From Priapulus caudatus (taxonomy: Eukaryota; Priapulida; Priapulimorpha; Priapulimorphida; Priapulidae): a DNA stretch of 25,570 bases. The notes below the pieces were generated by a model. That model searched no databases, was not told the origin of the DNA, and saw only the letters and a list, made by a program, of their open reading frames with translations. Shown piece by piece: positions 1-18,489 of the stretch. The translations under genes were made by a program, and so were the position numbers. The stretch spans positions 53,525-79,094 of the forward strand of contig NW_014577635.1 in NCBI RefSeq assembly GCF_000485595.1, given 5' to 3'. Position 1 is the stretch's first letter; each line of letters starts with the position of its first letter.

Positions 1-51
1 TCGCACCAAGACACCAATACACATAAGCGCAGGACATCCCCAGCAACACCT

Positions 52-130
52 ATTATGGATGCAGGCACACACGCACACACATACTCAAAGGGACGTACGT
101 CAACCACAACACGTATGTTATGGGATCCCC
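52..130 (+). repeat. Fragment of the 56-bp satellite
   Basis: Contains TATTATGGATGCAGGCACAC and GGGACGTACGTC, words of the array at 1396-3075. About 1.27 kb of unrelated sequence separates the two, so the array may have been split by insertion. Confidence 0.55.
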
Positions 131-490
131 GCAAACAGCAGGCGCAAAAAAACCTCACAACACCATAACCAGGCTCGCATTTTTTAAGGGCGCATGCGGC
201 GCTCCAGCGCATTCCAGGCCGCGCACACATAAATGTGCATGTGCGCGCATCATCGCCCTCATAAAATAGTGTTTAAAAATCGCGCACTTGTCAAAAAGTC
301 ATGTGTATGCGATTCGATCGTGTAACTACAAAAAGTCCGCCGCGTCACGCGTGCCCTTGAGGCAGTTTCACCTGTCCATAAGTTTCAATTGCACATGGAT
401 GCGCTGTTACCCTGATGGAGTATCTACTAGCCCAACGCTCAGTTCAGTAGCCAATGGAAGAATGTGCAACTTTCATACACCCTTCCGGCA
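131..490. other. Unique-looking sequence between satellite fragment and dispersed repeat
   Basis: Contains a poly-A/T stretch and a CG-rich GCGCATG segment near 185-250. No gene, splice-supported exon or clear repeat was recognised. Confidence 0.4.
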
Positions 491-1157
491 GGGCTGCAAT
501 TTAACATCGTTCCTCGCCGTGACGACGGATTTTCTCATCGGGCATAGCTACAAATTGCTTCGTGTTGCCGGTTCCACCTCATATAAAAATGTTATATCAT
601 TGAATTCGCGCGTTCATTACATTACGGCCCAGGGTTGCCACAATACGACTCAAACGTACAGTATGTCAATCGCATTGTCTGGCTTGCTGATCACAAATAT
701 ACACATTACGTGGTTTAACAACACAGAGTAGTTCGATGTAATTCAATTGCTGTCATTCTGTACTAACAACATACTGTCATACAGTTTAATGTAATGTATA
801 ATGTTAGTAAGTGTAATGTTAGTAGTTAATTTGTAAACTTCCTAATGAAATAAAATTTTATGCAACTTTAATTACTATTTTATTATAGTCTTCATTAGAT
901 TCCCCTAGCATCATATACGACATTTACCTAAATTTATTATCTTCATATAAGAGTGAAACAATGTCGAATTGCGCATGTCTGTCTGTCCACTGCAAATACC
1001 CGTACAAAATGTACATGATTAGGCCTTTTGCTTACAGCACTGAAGCCCATCACACTGACAAGCGCCATGCCAGCACATGTTTAAATAAATCCGGTACATG
1101 GCCAAAACTCTGAGGACAACTCCGACAACCGCAAAAAAAAAGCTTAAAATGAGGCAC
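491..1157 (+). repeat. Dispersed repeat, left copy
   Basis: Shares two blocks with 10679-11379. The first block (491-~700) includes CTACAAATTGCTTC and ACGGCCCAGGGTTGCCACAA; the second (1003-1157) includes TGTACATGATTAGGCCTTTT and CACATGTTTAAATAA. The middle differs between copies. A 444-nt open frame (288-731) without a recognisable domain overlaps it and is probably not coding. Likely a non-autonomous interspersed element. Confidence 0.65.
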
Positions 1158-1395
1158 ATGCGCAATCATCCGTCGTATTGGCAGACCTATTTGAAGAATG
1201 CAGACCTTTTTTAAAGGGTGTATTTTAGTAGACTCCTCCATCCATTGCATCTTAAGGGTGTAATTTTTTAAGGAGCTTCTCCAATCATGCCTCTTAAGTG
1301 TGATTATGAGCGGAAAAAGTCTGCGCCCTAATGTGTTCTAGGGAGTCATTAGTATCCCCCTGTTACTTTTCAAATCTGAAAAAGCCTAGCGATAG
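1158..1395. other. Spacer between dispersed repeat and satellite
   Basis: Contains two similar words around TTAAGGGTGTA near 1211 and 1251. No gene, RNA or terminal repeat was recognised. Confidence 0.35.
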
Positions 1396-3075
1396 CCCAG
1401 GGGACTACGCACACCACGTAGTAATGGATTGCAGGCAGGTCACGCCACATCCCAACTAGGGACGTACGTTCACATCACAGTATGTATGACTGCACGCTCG
1501 ACAGACCACACACATACCAGGGACGTACGCACGACACCTGATGTCATGGACGGCACGGCACAACCACGCATGCACACCTTACGCATGGACCGTACTGCAC
1601 AGCACGTATGTATGGAGCGCATCGCAGGCACGCACACACATACCGCAGGGACGTAATCGCACTAGCACGTATTATGGATGCAGGCACACATACACGACAC
1701 ATACGCAGGACGTACGTCAGCACAACCGTATTATGGACGGCTACAGCGAGCAGCAACGCTACACACATACGCACGCGAGACTACCATCACATCGTATTAT
1801 TATGACCAGCACAACATTACACACACATCCGCAGGGACCGATACGCACACACGTATGTAATGTCGGACCACACACACATACACACACATGACGCAGTGAC
1901 GTACCACACACGTAGTATGGACGACACGCAGACACGGGTTTGTGGCACACCACATACGGCAGGAACTACCGCGGCGCACACACCAAGGCGCACAATCACC
2001 GCGCACAGCACAACACACCGGCGTTTAATCGCGAGGACGTACGCACACAGCTTATGGTCTGGATGACCAGGCCACTCACGACACATACGCAGGGACGACG
2101 CACATCACGTAAATGTATGTACCGCACCACACATACACACCAGTCATACCAGGGACGTACGCGACATCACGTAATTATGATGCAGGCGACAACCGATACA
2201 GCACACACATACGCGAGGACGTAACACACATCGCCCACGTATTTATGGACCCACAGCACACACAGCACACACATACGCAGGGAACGTACCACACACTATA
2301 GTAGTGGACGCTACGCAGACACGCATACAGCATACTTCAGCGGAACGTACGCGACCCAGAAAGTATTGTAATGGACGCACGACACATCGCATACACATTC
2401 ACTAGACGTACCACACAACGTATGTAATGGAGCGGGCCAACGCAAGACATACACCACACAAAATACGTAAGACGTACGCACACACGTATGTATGGACGCA
2501 CGCACACACGCACACACATACGCAGGGACGTACGCACACACGTATGTATGGACGCACGGCTGCGGGCTGCACACACGCATACACATAAGCAGGACTAGCA
2601 CGCGCCACGTATGTATGGATGCCACGCACAACATACACACACATTACGTGGCCTACGCACACACGTATGTATGATGCAGGCACACATAACACACAACATA
2701 CGCAGGACGTACGCACACAGCGTATAGTATGGGACGCACTCACAACACACACACAACATATCCGCAGACCCGTACTCCACAACGTATGTATGACTGCACA
2801 CACACGGACGCACACATCATACGCAGGGATCGTACGCACCACGACGCACACACGCACACAAGCACCCGCACGCACACACATACGCAGGGACGTACGCACA
2901 CACGTATGTATGGACGCACGCAGACACGCACACACATACGCAGGGACGTACGCACACAGGGCACGCACGCACACATACGCAGGCACGTAACGCACACACT
3001 CGCACACAAGACACCCGCCACACTAACACATGATGTACACGGACATGTATGTACACAGTACACATCACAACACGT
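1396..3075 (+). repeat. Satellite array with ~56-bp period
   Basis: Units contain GCAGGGACGTACGCACACAC then GTATGTATGGACGCAC. The best-preserved copies start at 2471, 2527, 2885 and 2941, exactly 56 bp apart within each pair. About thirty units fit; most carry single-base indels. Open frames of Thr-His or Cys-Val words on both strands are products of the repeat, not genes. It ends in a short CA tract (about 3074-3099). Confidence 0.85.
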
Positions 3076-3131
3076 AACACACACACACACACACACACTG
3101 CAAATACCGCATTATTGTCCACATAGCTTAC

Positions 3132-3681
3132 CATGTGTATCAGAACGGGTTTCCACACACAGTAAAATTTCACCTCATTCTAAATTGGAATTTCGTATTA
3201 ACAGAGTATTTCGAATGAAGATCCATGCTTACCCCAGCAATGCCTCCAAAATGCTGTGCTGTTTCAGCTGCCTTCTCTAGCACCTGCACAAGCCACCAAT
3301 ACGTAAACAAATAAACATAAATCAAATCTAATACAATTAATAAAATAACAGATAACAAAAAATGAGACGATAAAAACCGAAAGACAAAAGAATGCACATC
3401 ACTAAGTCACGTGTGACGTAGTCGCACTGGCCTTTGCATCGCCTGCACAAAATATATAAATGCAGCTGCCACAGCCACCTTATAGATGCTAGACTTATGG
3501 AAATGAGCGAGGAATAAGCATGCATCAGGCTGTGAAACGAAGCTCCACGCTGCATTCTCTGTGATGAGCTGTGCGTGTTCTACCTTGTCCATGCTGGGGA
3601 ACGTCGTGACGCCGTCGTTGTAGCGCACAAACTGATCTGCAGTTCGTGATCTCCTCAGCTGTGAGTTCTCCATCACGGTTC
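3132..3681 (-). CDS. Candidate three-exon fragment of an unidentified minus-strand gene
   Basis: Three open segments on the minus strand join cleanly: 3681-3479 (203 nt), 3283-3233 (51 nt) and 3179-3132 (48 nt). Acceptors are TCCGCTGCAG, GCTTGTGCAG and CAATTTAG; donors are AAG|GTGGCT, GGG|GTAAGC and ATG|GTAAGC. The first segment enters with two nucleotides of a split codon, and both internal junctions are phase 0 with no stop. The predicted piece has 100 residues. Notable stretches are FVRYNDGVTTFPSMDKVEH and ENAAWSFVSQPDACLFLAHF in the first exon, VLEKAAETAQHFGGIAG in the second, and NEVKFYCVWKPVLIHM in the third. I do not recognise the family. An alternative donor in exon 1 is AAG|GTAGAA at 3584. 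The segments lie antisense in what should be a PI3K intron, so this is a nested gene, a processed remnant or chance. Confidence 0.35.
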
Positions 3682-3899
3682 CTGCAGCGGACACGAGAGG
3701 GCGCTAGTAATCACAGACATTCTCGCTACTGCTAACACTTGCAAATGTACACAATCGAATGTGACATTGATTGAGGAAAAGACAAACTTACGAATCAGTG
3801 ACCAGATAAAATGACAAATGATCAGATGTATAAATACAGATGAAAGGATAAACAGACAAACAGAGAGGTAAACAGAAGATAGACAACAGACCAGACATA

Positions 3900-3992
3900 A
3901 CAGCAACAGCAGACAGGCCAGACCAGGTAGGCAACAGAGCAGAAAGGTAGCAGCAGGCAGCAGGCAGGCAGTAGGAGGCAGAGCAGAGCAGG
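3900..3992. repeat. GCAG-rich simple repeat
   Basis: Imperfect CAGGCAG/CAGCAGG words next to the GT-rich tract. Low complexity. Confidence 0.7.
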
Positions 3993-4230
3993 CGTGTGTG
4001 TGCATGCGTGTGTGTGTGTGTTTGTGTGCGTGCGCGCACATCACTGCGTGTGTGCGTGAGTGTGTGCATGCGTGTATGTGCGTGTGTGTGCTGCATGCGT
4101 GCGTGCGTGTGTGTGTGTGTGTGTGTGCGTGCGTGGGTTTGTGTGTGTGTTTGTGTGCATGCGTGCGTGTGTCTGTGCGTGCGTGCAATGCCCGTGCATG
4201 CATATGTGCATGTCTGTGTTTGTTAAATGA
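3990..4230. repeat. GT/GC-rich microsatellite
   Basis: Alternating purine-pyrimidine tract of TGTG and TGCG words, about 240 bp, interrupted by CATC and TTTG. Such alternation can adopt Z-DNA. It lies upstream of PI3K exon a. Confidence 0.85.
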
Positions 4231-4239
4231 CAAAGGGAA

Positions 4240-4456
4240 GTGTTAGCTGTTGAATTGTGATTTCGTAGATTTGTGCAGACTATGTAGGTTTGTAGATTTT
4301 TGTAGACAGTACAGATTTGTAGATTATTTTATACTGCATAGATTTTTGTGTGTGAAAACTCCCCAATCCTATGTCTGTAAGCTAATACTACTGAAAGCCT
4401 GTCATATATAAAGAGTGAACAATATATTGATACGTCGATATATTTTTTCCCCTTAG
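4240..4456. other. Intron end with TTTGTAGA words
   Basis: Several diverged copies of TTTGTAGATT between 4260 and 4350, followed by the polypyrimidine tract of PI3K exon a. Nothing else recognised. Confidence 0.45.
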
Positions 4457-12599
<8,143 letters not shown>

Positions 12600-13730
12600 T
12601 CCTAGCCGTGCAGCAACATGTCGGGTGAGCGGGCGACAACGCGTGAAGCGATCGAGCGCGTAGGATGTTCAGCGTGAGCACATGACAACGTGAAGTCTGT
12701 CTACGAACGTGAAGATGCGTCTAAGAACAACCGCAAGGTTGTTCAGGAACTCTGGCACACCAAATGTTCATTTCGCCCGGTTGGACAACGAGGATGTGTA
12801 TAGATGGCAACGTTTACGTTATCAACTGCCTGAAGGAAATAACGGAAGGAAAGCACCCATGAGGTGTTAACCTCATGTTCCTTTTGGTCGTTGCCTAACG
12901 TCATGGCCCACCATGTTTTTTTTATATATATGCAAAGCTGTATATACTAGGATGCTATGTTGGATCAACTATGGTTACATTATTTGGTCATTATAGATGA
13001 CTTTACACTACACAATTGAAGATATTTTGTGATAATCGCTTTTTAGCAGAACAATGCAGTGGGAGCGCGTGACAGTATATGGTTTGTCTGTAGTGTTGAT
13101 CCCAACGGCCAAAAAGTATAGATTTTATATGGTTATATATAGACATAATTCTATATAGGTATGTATATAGAAAGCTCAAGTTATTTGCGTAGAACAATCA
13201 GCGGAGTCACCACTGTGTGGCTGGCGTTGGATCACGTGGTGCAATAAATATCTGTGGATAAATATCACCGTGCTAACGGGTTTGATGATAGGTGGCCTTG
13301 CATGTTACTGGATGTTTTATCTCGATTTAGCCAAAGTTTTATTATAATGCGCTCCTTTTATAGATAGGCAGCCCATGGCCGTGTACAGTGTTCTGTTAGG
13401 TTCTGTAATGTTGTATCATTGTGCCCTGTGTGTTATCTATCATAGTGTAAATGTTATATTGTTACATCTTGAGTTGTATCATTACGCATTCTGAAGTATC
13501 ATTGTGCTCTGAGGGATATTTCATCATATCTTGCATAATATCATGGGCACATGACCTGTTACGTGTTGCGTAGCTGTTAATATGTGTGTTTTTGTGTTAT
13601 ATCATTCAGTTTCGTGTCGTGTCGTTGCATTCCGTGTGATAATTCCATTACGTAACACGTGATAATAAGCAGATGATACGCGTCATGATTTCCACGTGTA
13701 TTCTTGATGGGAAATAGGGAATTGTCAAGT
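12600..13730 (+). other. PI3K 3' UTR and downstream flank
   Basis: Non-coding. A candidate poly(A) signal lies at 13243. Between 13390 and 13560 GTATCATTGTG-like words recur. No gene found. Confidence 0.5.
13243..13248 (+). promoter_or_regulatory. Candidate poly(A) signal of the PI3K gene
   Basis: AATAAA 644 nt after the PI3K stop. It is the first canonical hexamer I found downstream on the plus strand and implies a 3' UTR of roughly 0.65-0.7 kb. No transcript evidence is available. Confidence 0.45.
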
Positions 13731-13868
13731 GAAAGTTAATTACTATGTGATATAATCGATGATCACCAGGTGATAGGAAAATTAATTACAATGTGATATG
13801 AATACTGATTATCAGTTGATAGGAAAGTCAGTTACAATGTGATACAGGTATGGATTGTCAGGTGATAG
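13731..13868 (+). repeat. Tandem triplication of a 46-bp unit
   Basis: Three units start at 13731, 13777 and 13823, each exactly 46 bp and beginning GAAA, with the words ACAATGTGATA and GGTGATAG. The units are diverged but length-conserved. A partial fourth start follows at 13869. Confidence 0.8.
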
Positions 13869-15300
13869 AAAAGTTACTAGATTATAGAAAAATTGTTTAA
13901 GAAAAGTTAATTATCGGTTAAATTTCTTGATGGAATCACTAAAGCTCCAAACAGTGTTGGACACAGACCCCTACATGGAATGTTATATAAATTGTCAGGA
14001 AGTGTTGCGGCAGCAGTCAACCGACGTATGTTTACCGCTATCTATGCAATCAAGTGCACATAAACTGTATAGTTTATGTAGAAGCAGTTCGTGTGCTTTT
14101 GGTGTAGTCTGTTGTCTTTGACAGAAAAGCTATATACAGTTTTACAATCTCATGTACGAAACCCTGAGGTCAAATGCGTTTCGATATTCGGAGCTTTTCG
14201 CTTTTAGCATTATATAATGACATCGGAGCGGGTTATGTGGCAGTACCCTGTAAGCAAACACACAAATGTTTCAGCAGCAAACCGTGTGAATATTTACACT
14301 GAGCTGGATTACATAAAGACTGTAAAACATATTACAGTTGTTATGTCACATGTCACGTACATATGTGTCATGTCGTGGTGCACGAGTCACACTTTACGAA
14401 AAACATTTCGGTTTTCGGAGCTTTTCGAATTTCGGAATAGCGGATGTGGGATTGGGAAGGACCGGTAATTGAATTTGGTATAATATTGCTCAAGCACACA
14501 CCTGTTTCTTTATATATTACGTGTGTGCGCGTGCCTACTTATGTGTATGTGCGCGTGTGTGTATGTGTGTACACACTTGTACATCTTCATAGTATAGAGA
14601 GTGTCTAGAGATCTTTATCTATAGATTGTTTACAGAGAGTATCCGATTCTACCGGTGATAATGCATATACACATATATATATATAGTTATGCATATATAT
14701 ATTACATATAGTATAGTTACTATGCCTGACTGCCTGAAGGCATGTCCCGTACTGGCCACCGTGAATGTATGGCCGCTGTGTGGTTCTCTTCATACCTCCT
14801 GAGTGATTGGTTTCCCTACTAAAGTCCTCTCCATGTTATAGTCTCTACATCTCTAATATCCATCATTTTCCTTCCCTAAGTTATGTCATCAGGAGAACAG
14901 TTACCATGACTACTCAGGTACATATACGTAACGGTACGGATAACATGTAATAAACATGCTAAACAGGCGTATAGCTAATATATTGAGCGGGTTCTATGAT
15001 CGTTCTGATATAATTCGTATTGCAAGTTGTCCATACGAAAAATACGAAGTAAGCGTTTGTAATAAAGTTGAGCATTTGTCGTGACGTGGAAGCTTTGATA
15101 GCGACAGTGTGTGTGATTGACATCATTGGTCGATAGCAGTGGGTATGACAGTCAGACGATCGATAAATATTGATAATCGTGGTGGCGCGTGATAGGAATA
15201 ACTAATAGAATGTTCGTAATAGCATAACTGCGTAATAGCATAAAACTGTGTCTCATGATAGCATGAAACTATTGTCACGTTAGAGCGCAGAGCCGTAGGC
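13869..15300. other. Intergenic region without a recognised gene
   Basis: Holds a 63-codon ATG open frame at 13930-14121 with no domain, two copies of TTCGGAGCTTTTCG (near 14189 and 14415), and GT- and TA-rich short tracts (14520-14710). Nothing supports a gene. Confidence 0.4.
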
Positions 15301-15324
15301 TGAGCAAATTTCTAGGAAGGGTAG

Positions 15325-15545
15325 TGGCAGATCCATGATTTTAAGGAGGGGTGACAAACTGGTGGGGGGTCTGGGGGTCCTCCCACAGAAATCTTTGAAA
15401 ATGTAGATAGCAGGAGATGGTATTTGAGGCACTTTTAAGTACATGTACAGCCTTCATTCTGACTACGACTTTTCTTTAAGTAGAACAATTTTTTGTTTTT
15501 TTTGTTCCAAAATCTAGGGGGGCCTGGAGCATTATGGATGTTCTA
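15325..15545. repeat. Possible interspersed-repeat fragment
   Basis: Contains GGTGGGGGGTCTGGGGGTCC, TCCTCCCACAGAAATC and TCTAGGGGGGCC. This G-run/C-run composition recalls interspersed elements common in marine invertebrates; no second copy is in the window, so this rests on memory of composition only. Confidence 0.3.
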
Positions 15546-16184
15546 TATGTGTGCTCATGGCGATAGAACATGGATTGTGATGTGTACGCCTTTTGCTGCC
15601 CCCTCCCCACACACATAGATTAACGCACAATTGCATCCTTTTTCAGGTTACATAGAATTGTAGTAGCATTCTACGGATAATACTTGTTCATTATGTAGTA
15701 ATAGACATTTTATTCCATGTGTTTGTCTGTTAATGCCATGAATTTACCAATCTATAACTGTCGATGCGTTTCTCTCTCTCTATCTCCCCCCCCCTCTATC
15801 TCTATTTTTCTATTCCTCTCTCTTACCCGTCTCTCTCAAACTGTGTTTATAGATATCCGCTGTTCGTAAACAGTTCGCACATAACGGTTTGTTATATAAT
15901 AAAACAAAGAGCATGGGTATTCATTCACATGATTGCGGTTTCATGTGTGATCAGGGTTTTCAACACTCCTGTGGTTTCGTTTTTCATAAATGTTAATGCT
16001 GGGGGCAATTTGGGGAAATGTTTCAGTATTAAGTGCTTTCATTATCGATCCTTTGTTATGAGTCATAGAGTTTTGACAGTGATGACATATGTTAATTTGT
16101 AAGTTAAAACTACGTTAAGAATAAATAGACAAATCGAATATTTTTGACACTGAAATGACCTTGTTTTTCGTCATTTATAATATA
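15546..16184. other. Intergenic region with CT-rich tract
   Basis: A pyrimidine tract of TCTC and CCCC words at about 15768-15838. A 339-nt open frame from 15764 begins in it and lacks any domain. No gene recognised. Confidence 0.45.
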
Positions 16185-16333
16185 TAGGGTCCCCACAGCC
16201 CTTGAAAGTCCTTGAATTTTGTCATTTGTCCTTTAAAGTCCTTAATTTTTCCTTTTGTCATTGAAAGTCCTTGGAAATAGGTCCAAGTCCTTGAAAGGTT
16301 TTTGAAAAAATAATTCACACTTGTGGGACCCTA
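16185..16333. mobile_element. ~149-bp MITE with short inverted ends
   Basis: The ends read TAGGGTCCCCACA (left) and TGTGGGACCCTA (right), inverted with one indel. The interior repeats CCTTGAAAGTCCTTGAA-type words. Elements with this composition are widespread in animal genomes and their CAGGGTCCC-type ends recall hAT-derived MITEs, but no clean 8-bp target duplication is visible in the AT-rich flanks. Confidence 0.6.
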
Positions 16334-16400
16334 GATATAATAATGTAACCCAAACCCAGGATAACCCTATCCTTGGTTTGGGTTACATTATTGAATCTAG
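16331..16400. repeat. 70-bp near-perfect hairpin
   Basis: Arms of 33 nt (16331-16363 and 16368-16400) pair at 30 positions around a 4-nt loop. They carry TAATGTAACCCAAACC and its complement. The outer CTAG overlaps the right end of the neighbouring MITE, so the two may be one composite insertion or nested insertions. Confidence 0.75.
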
Positions 16401-16639
16401 TGGAACTCAATATATGAGTACCTAGCAGTAATAACGTACCATATAGAATCAACCATCACGAAAACCCAAGAAAATACAAATAATACCTTTTCATTCAATA
16501 TCTGGTATTCAATCTATTTCTATCTACCTATATCTCAGACGTCTATTTATTTATACACTTGCTACTTTAATCTATATCCTAACAGGTTATTTATTCTCTC
16601 GGCGAATAACTGATCCCCCTCTCCCAAATAGGTAATCGC

Positions 16640-17385
16640 CTACTGACCACGTTAGCACGGTGAATTTTATTCGGAATGGCTGGTTTTCAGCCCTCCAACT
16701 TTTTTCGCACACCCCTCCCCCACAGTACAAAATATTATTATACCGACGCTATTAATTACGCGACTTTTATCAGTCACGCAACACACGGGACGGGCGGCAC
16801 GCGCGTGGTGTGGTCGCTACGCGCACGCGCGGGTGTGGTCGCACGCACACCCCGCGGGTGTGGTCGCACGCACACGCGCCGCCCTATATGGCATCGCACG
16901 CACGCGTTGCGTGTGATATTATAGGCGTAAATTCACATTTTGTTCCTCGAGAGGGGGGGTAAAAAGTTTCGGCTGTAATACGGTCATGAGCAAGGGAAAG
17001 AAACGGAGAAAAGCGAGTATAAATAAATAACATAAATATAATAGATATATATTTATTATTTATATACTATGTGTATATATATATATATAGCGCCGAGAAA
17101 GACGTAGAAAAAGTTTGCGACGAGGAAAGCGTGTATGTGTGTGTGTGTGTGGTGTGTGCTGGGTGTGTGTGTTCGTGTGTGTGTGTGTGTGTCGTGACGT
17201 GCCCGTTGCCGTGCGTGTGGACTGCGCACATGAGTGTGCACTCTCCGCTCTTTGCATTCCTTCTCTCCCTCACCGTCCTTCCCTCGCTTTCTCTACTCTT
17301 TCCTTTTCTCCTCCCCTCTCACTCCTTCCTCGCTCAGTCATTTCCCTGCCCCCATCCCACGGATAGTATCGCCCACGGTGGCTCA
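16640..17385 (+). repeat. ~740-bp direct duplication, unit 1
   Basis: Shares landmarks in the same order with unit 2: TGGCTGGTTTTCAGC, a CGCGGGTGTGGTCGCACGCA segment, GTAAATTCACATTTTGT, AAAAAGTTT, a TATA microsatellite followed by AGCGCCGAGAA, GACTGCGCA, and a CT-rich end with CATTCC and CTCACTCCTTCC. Non-coding. Confidence 0.75.
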
Positions 17386-18185
17386 GTTAGCCCGCGTGAA
17401 AAGTTAGCCAGGCAACTGGCTGGTTTTCAGCTTCAATATTTTCATCCCCAAAAACAAAATGATGATTGATACGGCCTATAAGTACGGTTTTACAGCTCAC
17501 ACAAACACACATTGACACACACACGTAACGGACGCGCACACGCGGGTATGGGTCGCACGCACCGTGCGCGTGTATTATAGGCCGTAAATTCACATTTTGT
17601 ACCTCGGGTGAGTGAAAAAGTTTACGACTGAAATCCGGCGCATTTACCTTGCAAAAGTTTTTCCATGCTTGAATGTGAAGCGGCGATAGCCATTCCGCGA
17701 GAGGGGTGTGAGTTAGTGCGCAAGAGAAACGACGAAGAGGCAGTATATATATAATTTATATATTATGTGTGTATATGTATAGCGCCGAGAAGAGAGCAAA
17801 ATTGCGGAGGCGTGTGTGTAATTGTGTGTGCCGTGCGTGCGTGGATAGCAGAAGAGAAACTATTTGCGAGAGAGAAGAAGAGAGAGATCGCGGGAGAGGA
17901 GAGAGAGCGAGAGAGAGGAGGGAGAGAGGAGGTTGGCGGGAAGAGCGAGAGGTAAGTAAGTAATAATTAGAAGGAAATATGTGCAATCATCGGAGTTGCT
18001 TGTGTGTGGTGCCGTCTGTGCCGTACGTGCGTTCTGTCTGCGCGTGTGACTGCGCATGGCTCTGACATCTCCCGTCTGCATTCCATCCTTCCCCCCCGTC
18101 CCTCTCCTTTCTCTCCTCTGTTTCTTGTCCTCCTCTCACTTCCTTCCTTCAGTATTGTCCCTCCCACACTCGTTTGCTGGGGAAC
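17386..18185 (+). repeat. ~740-bp direct duplication, unit 2
   Basis: Contains the same ordered landmarks as unit 1 (TGGCTGGTTTTCAGC at 17418, GTAAATTCACATTTTGT at 17584, AGCGCCGAGA at 17781, GACTGCGCA at 18048). The offset varies from about 657 to 828 bp because the GA, GT and TA microsatellites differ in length. A GA-rich tract lies at 17860-17955. Confidence 0.75.
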
Positions 18186-18489
18186 ATGGACATATATTAA
18201 TATACTATATATATATATAATTTATCATACATAATAATTTATTATCTCGCGTTACGAACTACGAACGCGCACAACACCATGCGACGCACACATTGCACGC
18301 ACGCTCACGCATAATTATGTTATCACGTTCGCATATATACTTATCAAGGCTATAAATAAGCAAGTATCAATGATCAATAGCGGATCGATATGTTTTATCA
18401 TTACAGTAGATTATTTTTAGCTTATCGACTGATCCATATTTGTGCAAATAACTCAAAAAAGAAGGACAGAATTAAACATGGATGGTAAG
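18186..18489. other. AT-rich spacer before satellite C
   Basis: TA-rich start (18195-18245), then ordinary sequence. No gene recognised. Confidence 0.4.

Noticed and set aside
288-731. A 147-codon plus-strand open frame
   Set aside because: It begins at TTG, has no domain, and its second half lies in a repeat shared with 10679-11379 where the frame is not conserved.
1429-3280. Many open frames of Thr-His-Arg or Cys-Val-Arg words on both strands
   Set aside because: All are read-throughs of the 56-bp satellite; unit indels shift them constantly and no splice-supported structure emerges.
3600-3681. EF-hand-like reading NRDGELTAEEI in another minus-strand frame
   Set aside because: Only half of an EF-hand loop is present, the following sequence is unlike a helix, and the frame hits a stop before a suitable donor; the alternative frame joins better to the next two segments.
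3673-4246. Open frames over the GT-rich tract on both strands
   Set aside because: Composition is purely that of the microsatellite.
13930-14121. A 63-codon ATG frame in intergenic DNA
   Set aside because: No domain, no signal peptide, no splice partner; length is within chance.
16676-16924. Short frame with Arg/Thr/Pro-rich end
   Set aside because: It lies in the duplicated non-coding block and the corresponding frame in the second unit is not conserved.
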